Source: Oreohelix idahoensis (lineage: Eukaryota > Mollusca > Gastropoda > Stylommatophora > Oreohelicidae). Taken from it: a stretch of DNA of 64,000 bases. The notes beneath the pieces are model-generated. The model saw only the letters and a program-made list of their open reading frames with translations, had not been told where the DNA came from and did no database searches. Each line of letters opens with the position of its first letter. Within the stretch, counting starts at the first letter, position 1. Positions 1 to 15,385 of this stretch are shown here, piece by piece. Position numbers and translations under genes: made by a program. The stretch spans positions 434,001 through 498,000 of the forward strand of contig JAMPIV010018785.1 in the NCBI GenBank assembly GCA_024509875.1, read 5' to 3'.

Positions 1-143
1 GCTGCAATTCATGCTCAATAAGGCGTGACAAGTGATGATGACTGATGATGACAATCAGTATTCGGCTACAGTGTAATGCTACAGATAGTCCCATAGCAGA
101 ATCTGCCGATGATGATAATGATAATGTACAGTGAAGTCAAATA

Positions 144-419
144 AAAGGTAGGTCAAGGATCCCGTTACACGCCCATTGAAGCATATTGGGAATTTGGTGT
201 TAGGCCCATATTTTCTTGACCATCGGCACACTAGGGGTGATGTGGTCAGAATCACGCCGGCCGCCTTAACCTTCCCAGAGTTGCGCTGGTACCCAATTGG
301 GGCTGGGTCGACCCAGGAGCCGTTTGCGGCCTAAAAAAATCCCATCTCCTCTGGATATCGAACTATAGACCACTGAGCTAGGAAGCCAGTGCACTAACCA
401 CTATGCTATCGCGGCTCCC
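144..419 (-). mobile_element. tRNA-derived SINE, minus strand
   Basis: Read on the minus strand, the element starts with a tRNA-like pol III promoter: an A-box-like GCATAGTGGTTAGTGCACTGG region near 380-405 and a B-box-like GTTCGATATCC near 355-365. A tRNA-unrelated body follows, down to about 150. The same 11 bp (GAAGTCAAATA) sits at 133-143 and 420-430, which I read as the target-site duplication. The 3' part of the body (about 165-225) recurs on the plus strand at 46657-46735, so it is a repeat family. SINEs are non-coding and rely on a partner LINE for movement. The partner is not identifiable here. Confidence 0.8.
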
Positions 420-430
420 GAAGTCAAATA

Positions 431-935
431 CAGCACTGAATTATTTCTGAAACATGAACATAATTTCTAGTCATCGACCACAATTTCGCACTACTACTTG
501 ACTGTGATGTTTACATCATCGACTTTTATGCATGAAAATATGAAGACGTCGTGACGTTTAAACTGAAAATGCCAAATTTTGTTGATATAAGTTGTAAATA
601 TTCTTATCTTTCATACGCTGATAACATTAATTTATCATTCATTTATTCAAATACCCAAGGAGCATAGGTTCTCATGTCCTGTTCCATCAGCTCAAGGCAT
701 ATCCATATTTTCATACCATTTTAGTCACTACATTTTACGCTCTAGACATAGATCCAGCAACCTGGGAGGACGAAGCTTCCGTATGCATCAAGTGAAGATG
801 CTTCCTACACGACCACCTCACAGTGGGCGAAGAGAATCTCGTACAACAAGCAGACGCGAGGAAAAAAAAAACACGCCGAAAAGAACACCAAGCAAAAAAA
901 AAAAAAAAAGGTGTGGGCTTTCATCTTAAGGTGTG
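431..935. other. No recognisable feature
   Basis: A+T-rich sequence with two short A-runs near 865-910. No coding potential or known repeat recognised. Confidence 0.5.
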
Positions 936-2480
936 ACGGTATTGTCTCCCCTGCTTCGCCGTAGTGGTCAAACAATGGCCAGACTTAGAGTGTAATCACG
1001 AGGGTCTTTATTGGTATCAACCTTTGCTTAAGATTACTCTTGGTAGACATATAAATACTCGTAGAAGAATGATGCTTCTACTTCATGGAGCCTCACATGA
1101 TTTTAGAGAAAAGCAAGCATAACACCTGAGCTTATCTAAGCTGTCATGAACTTATTATTCTACCGCCCCTTCTGTGAGGAAATATTGACTCGTATTTTCT
1201 GAGCCCCCAGCTAAAGATGGTTTAGCAACTATTCATTTAATAGCTGTAGATGTTTATGTATTATAAACAATATGAATAATACGGATGCAGACATACAATT
1301 CACTCAATAGTTATTTATCAAACAATAGATTTAAAGTTACAGATAAACAAGTTTAATAGTCACTTATAGTTATAGTTCAACAAGATTATAATAAATAGAG
1401 GTGTTTACAAACATTGACGCACTGATGTTTTCCTCATAGGTCCATCTAAATTGTAGGTGGATATTTTTCAGAAAACAAAAATTGTACGTGTCAAGTGGCT
1501 GCGCTATTATGGTAATTATGTGGGGTCCGTTGGCGTCTGCTTCAGCCGCTGATGGTTCACACAGGTGCCTTGGACTGGTCCTCTTCAATAGTCAAGTCTA
1601 GTGGCAGTAGCACATTCCATGCAGTAAGGCTGGGGTAACTAGTAAGGTTCTCAAGCGTCTTCAAGACCCGTCTGATGTAGGTATATAGCGTCGACTGCAG
1701 GCAACTTGTGCCTCAGACTAAGAAGAAACAGATGTTTCTTTTTAAGTATTAAGTCTCCTGATATGAACATCAAAAAGCCTCCGCTTCCATCCACCACTTC
1801 ATCTCCTCGGAATGTTTACCCTCCCTTGGCATTAATTTTAGACCCAGTGAGTCGGATGAAAGTGTCTTTGGACTGCAGAGGACGACAATTGAAATATAGA
1901 TAAACATACATATAAAACTTATTAAAGTGTTAGTTCGCGTATAATAAATATATACACCATGAAATTATCATCCACTCCCTGCTCTCTATGGAGCCAGGGG
2001 GCTACCTCTGCTGTTGGTTCTTTGTGAAGAAACCCGCACGAAGCAGTCACCGGCTCTTGCTGTGGTGATTCATGTGTCAAGTTATGTGCAGTGATGAGGT
2101 TGCCCGCCTCATATGCAATTGCACATCTGCAAGCAAATTATTACTGTCAAAATGCTAATATAAAATAATGATTTGTATATATTACAACTTACCCCGATAT
2201 CGGGCGTAATATACAGGATTGATGCGCAAAATGACCATAATTTACTGCAACTAGTTTAAGATGCAGTAATCCCTCAGATCGATAGTTACAGTGTACTGAA
2301 TCCTTCTATTATTTCTACTTGACAAGGGTCCTTAGGCTTGGGCTTTCAATATTATTATGGGAGTTTTACGCTCTCTAATTAAAGCAGCTACTCCTAATCC
2401 TGTGGCCGGTTATATAGGGTGTCCTGGTTACTAGCAATATTTTGGCTGTCTGTGTTCTCTCCTTGACAGACTTGGAAGTC
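936..2480 (+). repeat. Diverged repeat unit, direct copy A
   Basis: This stretch aligns by eye, block by block, with 2581-4130. The shared landmarks are TGTGACGGTATTGTCTCCCC at its start, the ATTACTCTTGG block (1034), the GACCCGTCTGATG block (1667), the CTACCTCTGCTGTTGGTTCT block (2003), the ACAACTTACCCC block (2185) and the GTTTAAGATGC block (2255). The offset is about 1.6 kb. Divergence is high, so the duplication is old. No long reading frame is conserved between copies, so I treat it as non-coding repeat DNA. The family is not one I recognise. Confidence 0.65.
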
Positions 2481-2582
2481 AGTGAAGTAGCCTCACAAAG
2501 CGGTATTTATAAGTGACATGTTCTCCCACACATCTATGTTGCTTGGTTCAGGAGAGATCCAGTCTATCTTAGCATTTTCATG

Positions 2583-4835
2583 CTGTCACGGGTTGCCTCC
2601 CCTTGGCTTTGCAATAGTGGTCCAGCAGTGGCCAAAACCTAGAGTATCTAATGTGGGTGTTCAAATGTGTCTATCTTCGCACAAAATTACTCTTGGCAGA
2701 GTTGTAGATAGAAGGATAATTATGCTTCTAAATCGAGGGAGTTTCCACAAGATATTTCAGAAGTCAAGAACAATACTTAATGAAACTTAGCACGTTAACT
2801 TTGTATCTGACCCGCCGCCATTTGTGAAGATGGATATAACTAATTTAGCTCGTTCCAGGGCCCAACTAAATTACTCAGGGAAATTATTATTATTAATTTA
2901 TATCTCTGTTTAAGTGTATTTAAGAAATTGACTGAGACATACGGGTGCAGTACATTAAAAATTATTAAATCAACGTTAAATTTGTAGATATACAAATAAA
3001 AAATTTAATAATCAACTAGGGTTAACATTTTTAAAATGATTAATTCTTTAAGAAAAGTAATCATCACCAAGGGATGTTATGGTTTTCGAAAAATGACAGT
3101 TAACTTGGCAGCTTTTAAGTTTGTACTTAGCTGCCAATATAGTTTCTGCTCTCGCTGATGTTTGGCTCTTTGCAGATAGATGAATGTTTCACTCGTCACT
3201 GGTCAAGTCTGGAGGATGTGATACGTTCCAAGGAGCATCAGGGAGTAAAGCTGGTCCAGCGTCTCTGAGACCCGTCTGATGATAGTGTCTTGAGTCGACT
3301 ACAGTCCACTTATACCCTAACTTGTTCCAGAGATAGTACCCTCAGTTGGTACCATCAACAAGTGTCACAAAAGAAGAGAACAATTACTCTCTTGAGTATT
3401 ATGTTTTTCTGACACACATTCATGTGTCCCCCTCTTTTCATTCCACCATCCCATCTACCTCAGAACTTTACCCTCTCTGAGAAGTAATCTTAATTCCAGT
3501 AAGCGGAAAACTTTCATTACATTTAGATTGAATTTTACATTTACTGCTACATTGGTTGAAAAGGTAAACAATATATTAAGTATGTACATCATTTCTCTCA
3601 TCATTCACTCCCTGCTCCATATGGAACTTGGGACTACCTCTGCTGTTGGTTCTCTATAAGAAATTCGCATAAAACAGTCACCAGCCCTTGCAGTGGTGGT
3701 TCATGAAATCATCATTCTATATGCTGACGTTGCCAGCCTCGTATAACTTGGACATCCACTAGCAATTTTCATATATTAATATTCACGTGTCAATATTTAC
3801 ATATTATTTCACGTGTTAATGATGCAAAATATAGAATTATAAATGTACAACTTACCCCAAAATTTCTTTTGGGAATACAGACTGGCTTCTGGCTCAGAGA
3901 AATAGTTAAGGCAACTTGTTTAAGATGCCTCTTCCCCGTGTTCTGGGGTGTTACTTTACAATAAGTTTCCACTCTTACTTCGTATTCATATTCCTAGGAT
4001 TCCTGTTTTCCGGGCTAATAAAGGTAAAGTTTTCCTGGGATATAAGTCCTCAAGATGCTCAAACATGGTCCAGTCCGATAAATGGAATTCTGGTCCTATT
4101 CTTTACTCTGGCTGTCTGGCTGGTCTCTTGACGAATTGAATTCCACAGTGATTTACCCCAGCTAAAGTGGCAGGTTATATTACAACTTTCGTCCCACGCA
4201 CGTTGTTGTTTACTATTGGACCAGGCTCCAATCAGAAATGTTGTTATGTTTACATCACGAATCCCGCCCAATAGTTTCAATCATCCGTGATTTGACGGGT
4301 TCTATTCAGAAAAATGTTGCCATAGGAAAATTCTGTGTGTTATTTAAAAGGTCACTTTCCAAATATGGAATTGTTATATCCGTCGATTCGGGGTAAGGAT
4401 TGCAACTACAACTCCCTACATTATCACAAATAATGTCTTCTTAACCTTTGACTCTTCACGACATTAATTAGAAGCACACTAGCCATATCAGCAATAAGCG
4501 AGATCGCTTGGCCGATTCCGAGTGAATCCGGCGCCCAATGTCTGGTACACGAGAATTTTACCAACATGACTATGGGTCAAGATAGAATCATGCCTCTACT
4601 CCTTCAGCAGGGATGAACAGGTAACCGGACATGAAGAATTATTACAAGAAGAAGTGCAAACAATGACTCGAAAATACCAATTACCTGTCGGAAGGTAGGG
4701 AACTAAAATGCGTCAACAGCTGAAAAATGCACGTAATTCAGTACGTACAACAAAGGTAGCTAAATACTGCCAGAGTGGACAAGAGATCGACCCTAATTAT
4801 GTGAGACATACTAAACCAATTGAAAATAAGTGTCT
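2583..4835 (+). repeat. Left arm of giant imperfect palindrome (copy B)
   Basis: The arm runs from the TGTCACGGGTTGCCTCCCCTT block to a centre near 4836-4848. It pairs along most of its length with the reverse complement of 4850-6953. Matching blocks include 2581/6953, 2620-2790/6760-6920, 2880-2990/6550-6640, 3140-3350/5990-6190, 3885-4320/5500-5945, 4600-4745/4985-5090 and 4757-4805/4918-4968. A block of roughly 0.5 kb (about 3400-3880), shared with direct copy A, is missing from the right arm. Confidence 0.7.
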
Positions 4836-4849
4836 TATTTGGTTGGGGT

Positions 4850-6953
<2,104 letters not shown>

Positions 6954-7164
6954 TTTTCAAACTACATGACTATATAAGATCTTGATCCTTCCGTTATTGC
7001 GTGTCATGTTTACCAGTTCGTAAATATTTCAGTGACAGCCTATCCGATTTCTTTCTGAATTTTCTTTTGCCAGCTCGTCGTCTTCTCTCTTTTCTCTTCT
7101 CTCCCCTACCTCTCCTTCTGCATTCATACTTTTTCGTTTTATTTGCCAAAGGTATCGTCGGCAA

Positions 7165-7262
7165 TTAGCATTCATACCCTTCGACATTTGCTGCGGAACA
7201 CTGAGCACCTATGGGTTTGACAGGAGTGCAATGACGTCGATTCTGATTAACAATAACAATGT
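7165..7262 (+). mobile_element. LINE 3' end fragment
   Basis: The block ending in CACTGAGCACCTATGGG, a short spacer and an AACAATAACAAT tail matches the 3' end of the LINE at 50890-51375 (its copy is near 51270-51375). Only the terminal 100 bp are present, a typical dead-on-arrival 5' truncation. No target duplication was identified. Confidence 0.65.
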
Positions 7263-9260
7263 TTATCAGTTCTCTACTTCACTGATAATAGCTGATAATC
7301 TCCTCCCATATGTTCCTTTCTCGTAGTTCATTATTACAACGAAGTCCATCTGCCGGAAATTTTACATCACTTTCCATGCCTTAATCTTTAAGAAGACTGT
7401 CATCCTCCGATATCCCAATGAAATCGGCTACGTATCAATGGTTGCTATCTACCTTCCCTCGAAAAAAATAGAATTTTCGCTCTATGCTGTCTGGTGGTGT
7501 TTGTTCAATCAACCCGTCTCGCTACTGACAGAAACATTTTTTGTCTGCCAGAAGCTGTTACATAATCTAGTGCGCAAACAACTTCACCCTGCACAAATAG
7601 AAGTCGATGCTGCTTCGAAAACAGGTCAAGCGATCAGTTACTATTAGGGAGTGACAAGATATGATAAGACAACCTTGGTCGAGGAGAGCCAAGAAATGCG
7701 ATAAGGAGCGGGTGAGACAAAAGAAAAGGAAGCGCACTGGAAAAAGTTAAAGGAGGTCACAGAAAAATGTAACGATCAAAGATTTGACTTGTCACACAAG
7801 GGTGCATTATCCCCATAACCAGCTATGACTGAAGAAGCCTACTGTTTTTGTTTAAAAAAAACAACTTTACGCAAGCACTCATTTAGGAATGTTTGAAGAC
7901 TGGTTTTACATCTGAGTTGAAGACAATGGTGTTAGTGTCGGACATTATTTCGATGGACTTCTATATACTGTACTTCCCAATGCAGGGAAAGTTCCTCCTT
8001 CCGTATGTATTCGTATTTTGATATTGCTGTCTGTTCCTCCAACTTTGTCTGTAGTGCTGCCAAGGTTCAAGTATGAATCCACATCTTCTCGAGATATTTC
8101 TCTAAGTTCAACCTTATCATTACTAGGTGTGTATTACCCACACTAATATTAATACAACTATTTATCAAGTTAAGCTTTAACCAAATAAATATCTTTTTAA
8201 CTTGAAATCCTCTCAGTCATTCACGCTAAATCTAACTCATACTGTTTTGCTCACACATAAGTGACAACAAAATCTTTGCCTGTTATATTTGTGTTTAAGT
8301 AGGGTATTATTCATACCTTTCATAGTTTTGTTTGTTTCACTAACTGGCACACACAATGAAAATGTCATTAATATACTCTTGGGTGTCAAAAGTTTCTATA
8401 TAAGCTTACATGAATCAATTTTTCACAATCTACGTCTACGTGCATACGTGAAAAAAAATTGTAAATACCTTGTATAAAGTTGTCTTACAACTATCAAATC
8501 GCGCTCAATCGACTCAACAATTGTGACGTATTCTATATTTTAAACTGTAAGGAATAACTTTTTCAAGCTGATAAATGTCAGTAAAATAAAGAAAACTTCA
8601 GCGTGTTTCCTCAAACAGTTTTCTGCAAGGAAAAATGTATTAGTATATTTTATTCCTCATATTATCTTAGAACATGTGGTTCTATGCTACTGTCTATAAC
8701 AGAGTTTAAGACAATGTAAGCAATCTTCAACTGTAGAAACATAGCGCGTATTACTTTCTTGATTGTTTGCTCTCGAGATGATAACATTTCTGGCTTATCA
8801 TGTCTATTACCCTGATCGGTTAGAGAATAATACCATTATGCTTGTAGAGATTGGAAAATTCGACCTCTTATCTGAATGAGACAATTATCAATATGAACCG
8901 AAGGAGGGCCGTTAAATAATTACCTGGGTTAGTAGACTAGATTATAAATCCGTGACAGAGAGAGTTGAACTTCCAAAATAACCTGTTGACTAGAAAAACT
9001 CAAAGAAATAATGACAGACGCCGCCAGCGATGTACGTACCACACCAAAGAAACAGTCAGTGAATAAAGATTTATCTTATAAAAACAATCCCTAAGACTGG
9101 ACGAGACGCAATAACAAAGGAATTGCGAAAGCCAATGTTGAGACAGCTGCAGTATAGGATTGTGTCGAAAGTCAGAAAAATGTACTTCTTGAGTGCAGTG
9201 AATATGTATCATTATTATTATCATCCACGTCATCATTATCATCATCAGCATCATTTCCAA
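7263..9260. other. No recognisable feature
   Basis: Roughly 2 kb of A+T-rich sequence. It holds only short open frames with no family resemblance and a small ATC/ATT-rich run near 9205-9250. I see no gene, tRNA or clear repeat here. Confidence 0.5.
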
Positions 9261-9261
9261 T

Positions 9262-9390
9262 TTAACACTCTATGGAGCATGGAGCTACCCTGCAGCTGAT
9301 CTTCAAGAAGCCTTCGACAAACCATTCAAGCGCTCTTGCAGAGGTCGTTTCCATAGTAATCTGTTTACATGATGCTGATGCCAGACCTAA
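9262..9390 (+). repeat. Scrap of the 936-6953 repeat family
   Basis: The sequence CACTCTATGGAGCATGGAGC, then TACC-CTGC-GCTGATCTTCAAGAAG and a CGCTCTTGCAGAGGT block, aligns by eye with 1975-2080 of copy A and 3605-3710 of copy B. The match is short and diverged, so it is tentative. Confidence 0.4.
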
Positions 9391-9527
9391 CCACAGCCTG
9401 ATATTGGCATCCTCACGCGATAGGCACGAGGATGTTGTAGTGGTATTCTTTCTTTCTGTCTGTTCAGGTACCACATCCCCCCCACCCCTTTGTTATTTTT
9501 TTCAGGGCCCTAAATCTGAGAAGAGAA

Positions 9528-12500
9528 TAGGAGACACACAAACGCTAGAAGATATACACACATTAGGAGACGCAAACACTGGGAGACACACACACGCTTG
9601 GAGACAGACAAACACTAGAAGACACACAAACACTAGGTGACACACAAATACTAGGAGAAACACAAACACTTGGAAACACACACATACTAAGAGACACACA
9701 AACACTTAGAGACACAACATACTCTAGGAGACACACAACCACGTGGAGACAGACAAATATTAGGAGACACACAAACACTTGGAGACACACAAACACGTGA
9801 AGACACACAAGCACTTGGGGACACACAAACATTAGAAGACACACAAACACTTGGAGACACACAAACACGTGGAGACACACAAACACTTGGAGACACACAA
9901 ACACTAGAAGACACACAAACACTAGGAGACATACAAACACTTAGAGACACACAGACACTAGAAAACACACAAACACTAGGAGAAACACAAACACTTGGAG
10001 ACAGACAAATACTACGAGACACAAACACTAAGAGACACACAAATACTAGGAGAAAAACAAACACTTGGAAACACACAAACACTAGTGGACACACAAGCAC
10101 TAGTGGACACACAAACACTAGGAGACAGAGAAACATTAGAAGACACACAAACACCAGGAGACACATAAATACTATGAGACACACAAACATTAGGAGACAC
10201 ACAAACGCTAAGAGACACAACAAACACTAACAGACACAAAAACACTTGGAGATAGACAAACACTAGGAGACACACAAACACTAATAGACAGACAAATACT
10301 AGGAGACACACAAACACTATGAGACACACAAACACTACGAAACACGCAAACACTAGGAGACACAAACACTAGGAGACGCATAGACAAATACTACGAAACA
10401 AAACACTAGGAGACACACAAACACTTGGAAATACACAAACACTACGAGACACACAAACACTCTTAGACAGACAAAGACTAGGAGACAGACACACACTTGA
10501 AGACACACAAACGCAAGAAGACACACAAAGAGTAGGAGACAGACAAACATTAGGAGGCCCACATACACTAGGAGACAGACACATATTAGGAGACACAGAA
10601 ACAATAGGAGGCACACAAACACTAGGAGATACACAAACACTTGGAGACAGACAAACAATAAGAGACACACAAAGAATAGGAGCTAGACAAATATTAGGAG
10701 ACACACAAACATTAGGAGACACACAAACACTAAGAGACACACAAACACTTGTAGACACACAAAAACTAGGAGACACACAAACACTAAGAGACACACAAAC
10801 ACTTGGAGACTGACAAATACTACGAGACACAAACACTAAGAAACACACAAACATTTGGAGACACACAAACACTAGGAGACACACAAACACTAGGAGACAC
10901 ACAAACACTTGGAAACACACAAACACTAATAGACACACTAACGCTAAGAGATAGACAAACTTTAGGAGACACACAAACACTAGGAGACACACAAACGCTA
11001 AGAGACACACAAACACTAACAGACACACAAACACTTAAAGACAGACAAACACTACTAGACACACAAACACTAAGAGACAGACAAACACTAGGATACAAAC
11101 AAACACAAGGAAACACACAAACATTAAGAAACGCACAAACACTTGGAGACAGACAAACACTAGAAGACCCACAAACACTAGGAGACACATAAACACTTGG
11201 AGACACAAAAAAACTTTGAGATGCACAAACACTAGGAGACGGACAAACACTAGGAGACACAAAAACACTAAGAGACACACAAACATTTGGTGATAGACAA
11301 TTACTAGAGACACACAAACACTAGGAGACACACAAACACTTGGAGAAAGACAAATATTAGGAGACACTCAAACACTAGGAGGCACACAAACACTAGGAGA
11401 CACACACATACTTGGAGACAGATAAATACTACGAGACACAAACACTAAGAGACACACAAACACTTGGAGACAGATAGATACTATGAGACACAAACATTAA
11501 GAGACACACAAACACTTGGAGCCAGACAAACACTAGGAGACACACAAACACTTGGAGACACACAAATATTAGAAGACACACAAACACTATGAGACACACA
11601 AACACTAGGAGACACACAAACACTAGGAGACACACAAACACATTTAGTCACAAAGATAGTGGGAGACACACAAACACTTGGAGACAGACAAACATTAGGA
11701 GACACACAAACACTAGGAGACACACAAACATTAGGAGACACACAAACACTAGGAGGCACAAACACTAGGAAACACACAAACACTTGGAGACAGACAAATA
11801 TTAGGAGACACACATACACTTGGAGACAGACAAATATTAGGCGACACACAAATACTAGGAGACACACAAACATTAGGAGAAACACAAACACTAGGAGATA
11901 CACAAACACTTGGAGACAGACAAATTTTGCGAGACACACAAACACTTGGAGACAGACAAATATTAGGAGACACGCAAACACTAGGAGACACACAAACATT
12001 ACGAGAAACACATACAGTAAGAGACACACAAACACTAGGAGATACACAAACACTGGAAGACTGACAAATATTAGGAGAAACACAAACACTAGCAGACACA
12101 CAAACACTGTGAGACTGATAAATATTAGGAGACACACAAACACTGTGAGACATACAAATATTAGGAGACACACAAACACTGTGAGACTGAGAAATATTAG
12201 GAGACACACAAACACTGTGAGACAGACAAATATTAGGAGACACACAAACACTGTGACACAGACAAATGTTGGGAGACGCACAAACACTTGGAGAGATACA
12301 AACACTTTAACACACACAAACACTAAGGGACACAAACAATAGGAGACATATAAATACTTGGAGACAGACAAAGGACACACAAACACTGGGAGACATACAA
12401 ACACTTGGAGACATACAAATATTAAGAGACATACAAACACTTGAACACACATAAACACTAGGCGACACAAACAATAGGAGACATACAAATACTTGGAGAC

Positions 12501-12946
12501 AGACAAACACTACGAGACACAAACACTAGGAGACATACAAACACTTGAAGACAGACAAACACTAAGAGACATACAAACACGTGGAGACAGACAAACACTA
12601 GGTGACACATAACCACTGGGAGATAACACAAACACTGGAGGATACACAAACACTGGAGGATACCCAAGCACTGCAGGATGCACAAACACTCTGAGACACA
12701 CAAACACTGGGAGACACACAAACTCTGCGAGACATACAAAAACTGCGAGACGCACAAACACTGGAGGAAACACAAACAATGAAGGATACGCAAAAACTGT
12801 AAGACATACAACCACTAGAAGACATAGAAAATCTGGGAGACATACAAACATTAGGAGACACACAAACACTAGGAGACGCACAAACATTGGAAGGTATTAA
12901 ATTACTGAAAGATACTCAATCACTGAGAAACTCACAAACCATTACT
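9528..12946. repeat. 3.4-kb minisatellite, 18-bp unit
   Basis: About 190 tandem, imperfect copies of a unit close to GAGACACACAAACACTAG. Common variants change the last part (ACTTG, ATTAG) or the middle (GACAGACAAA). Because the unit is a multiple of three and lacks stop codons in most phases, both strands contain long apparent reading frames: GDTQTL-type hexapeptides on plus, SVCVSP- and VFVCLL-type on minus. Frames switch whenever a unit is shortened. I do not consider these to be genes. At about 12095-12275 the array is organised as 36-bp dimers (five consecutive copies). Near 12600-12900 the unit drifts to GGAGGATAC- and GCAGGATGC-type variants. Confidence 0.95.
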
Positions 12947-14892
12947 ATAATGTTGGAATAACTATCCGTCATATTTGGTTTCTGCTAAATTATTTATATC
13001 CTTGGTCTATTTCTCAATAATAAAGGCATTTTACCTCAATAAAGCTGATAAACGGAAAGAAACAAAGAACAAAGTTGTTTTCCTAGCACAACTGTAAAGC
13101 TAACAGGCACATCACGGTCTCTTGTGCTTTAAAAAATAATTACAAAATAATCGTATACACAATGAATATATACATACGTTAAGAGAAACATATATCTTTC
13201 ATTATCCAGTGAATGATACCGCGGGCGACTCGACAGATATTACGTATATCGGAAACTGCAGGTTGTTGGCCTCGTACAATAAAAAATTCTCACAGTTATG
13301 AGTAGAAGCTGACCTCCATGTGAAAATAATGCCTTCCGTGTTACCGTTGTAATGCAAATTTCTAAAGCACGGGTTGTTTGCGACCAAATCTTTTAAGTCA
13401 GAGATTCTGAACCCCAGAGGTTCTTAGCGCGTATGCGTAAGGGGGTCATGGCTGAGAACTCATTAACTTCTACCGTCTGAACTTGAGACGGTTTAGGGAT
13501 TAACTTCTCTATAGCTGCATTTTATTAGCTTACGAGCAAGTAACCCGCCAAAACATGACGCGGGATGGGTAATTACGTTGCGTTCTTTCTACTCCATGTC
13601 CTGATGACGTCACTAATTCTCCTTGACTCATTTCATTTCCTTCCATTCCATTTCAACTTTATTGGCCTTTACAACCCTCCCTCTGAATATTATTTTTGTT
13701 TGATTTTTTTTTTGTTTTTTTGTTTTGTTTTATCTCGTTTTATTATTTGGATTTGAAAACAATGTATTTCCTAATTGTAACCCATCAGAGGTTGAACGGG
13801 ATATTTCTCATCTTCAAATTTAAAAAAAAAAGGATGTTTGTAGTCAAGCTTATCATGACTAATCGTCAATTGTCAATGCAACATGAACAAAATTGAAAGG
13901 CCTGAGTGTTATTTTAATCTGTGTTCAGTTTAGCTTTCACTGTGCAATGTTCACCTTCTCTGTATTTTTTCAAAAGGTGACAGGATTTTAGTAACTGTTA
14001 TTTTAGAAGTTTCAGTAAGTCGGTTTGTATGGAGAGGATAATCAACTGACGCATAATTTTGGTGGACGGGGTACTGGAATCTCAGAAGTTATCGACAATT
14101 ATCTTTTGCAGTCCATGATTCCTAAATAGTTGAGAAGCTTTGTTTTAACTCATGCCATCTGCATTGATATTCTGATTGAGCTTGTTGTTATGCTGTTTTG
14201 ATTACCCTGTCTGTCGCTCTGGTTATAGTTTGTCGCCATTGTTCCCGCGGATGATTTTAAACCCATCATTGTTTCCTTTACTTCATTACAGCCATTAGTG
14301 TACTGCTCTTTTAAGATTGACATTCGGAATCGAAAAAAAAAACGACGCTATTTGTAGTACACTTGACACTTTTTTTTTTTCATTGCTTTATCGATGAACT
14401 GTGTGGCAGTGGTTAGCGCAAATAGTACCGACAGAAGCACTATTGTATCAAGTGACTTCATTAACATTAAGATCACCACTATCCCACCTTCAGTATTGAT
14501 TACTTAACAGCTTGTTGATGAAAAAAAGAGCTTGAAAAAAAATTAAGGATATAAAGTAATCATTACGAAGGTATATATCTCATGTAGATGATAAGCGGGA
14601 CAAAGGATATATTATCCTAGACAACATACAGCTATTTTATATAACAACTTACGATTTACCGTGAGCTAGGAAAAGCACTAAGCCATTCGGCTAATTAACA
14701 TATTGAAATGTAGTCGCTTTCATTAGTCGATATTCGCTGCTCCCACCATTCCTCTTTCAAATTTCAAGATTGTAGAAATAACAAAGTTCGGTTATCTATA
14801 TTATATAATGTAATTAGCCTCATTCTCGCATCTAAGTATATATATCTTTGGCGTTGGCGATTGCACGCCACATGTCAGAGAATGACCAAGAG
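12947..14892. other. No confident feature
   Basis: A+T-rich DNA with several T-runs (13695-13740, 14371-14381). A stretch at 14399-14450 containing GTGGCAGTGGTTAGCGC resembles the A-box of the SINE at 144-419 and could be a decayed SINE head. There is no B-box, so I do not call it. Confidence 0.4.
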
Positions 14893-14934
14893 TCATCTTC
14901 TTCTTTGATCCTTAGCCGCCGACCGTCAAAGCAG

Positions 14935-15207
14935 TCAGTGGCCATTACGCCTGGTGGCGTCTTGTAGGGCAACAACGAATTGATTGCACTTTGCTCGGTC
15001 GGCGGCCATCCTTCGTACAGTGCCCCAACTCTGGTTCATTCTTTGCATCTCAGCCTCCACAGTTCTCCGCCAAGTTGTTTTTGGTCGGCCTTTCTTTCGT
15101 TTTCCTTCAGGGGTCCATAGCATAGCTGTTCTTGTGATGGCATCGGGGTCTCTTCTGAGGACATGGCCAACCCAGCTCCAGCGTCTGCCAGCTATGATGG
15201 TGTGCAT
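14935..15207 (-). pseudogene. LINE ORF2 C-terminal tail
   Basis: About 90 residues carrying RRWSWVGHVLRRDPDAI, GKRKKGRPKTTWRRT and a final RRMAADRAKCNQFV block. This basic tail follows the RT of many LINEs and is often all that survives 5' truncation. It belongs to the same element as the RT piece at 15386-16006, in the same orientation. A near-identical tail occurs at 48905-49014 on the plus strand, with TGG (Trp) in place of TGC (Cys) at one position. Stop codons and a probable deletion separate it from the RT piece. Confidence 0.85.
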
Positions 15208-15385
15208 GTCCTCTTGCTTGCTCCGAGCTTTCTGTGCTTCTCTATGGCGCGGAGAGCTGGAGAGTTACAGAGAAGGATGCTGATTTCTTACTTATATGGG
15301 CTGAGGGTTGCTCTCATTGAGCGTCATGACCTCTGTCTTCTTTAGGTTGATGTTCAAGCCCACCTGCTGGCTATACTTATTAAGT

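Noticed and set aside
9502..12887. Many overlapping open frames of 70-340 codons on both strands
   Set aside because: They follow the 18-bp repeat unit, exist on both strands at once, switch at unit-length changes and show no start context or protein family.
13390..13470. Terminal inverted repeat of a hAT-like DNA transposon
   Set aside because: GAACCCCAGAGGTTC and GGGGGTCATGG look suggestive, but no partner repeat, target duplication or transposase was found.
14399..14450. SINE head
   Set aside because: A plausible A-box only; no B-box or body match.
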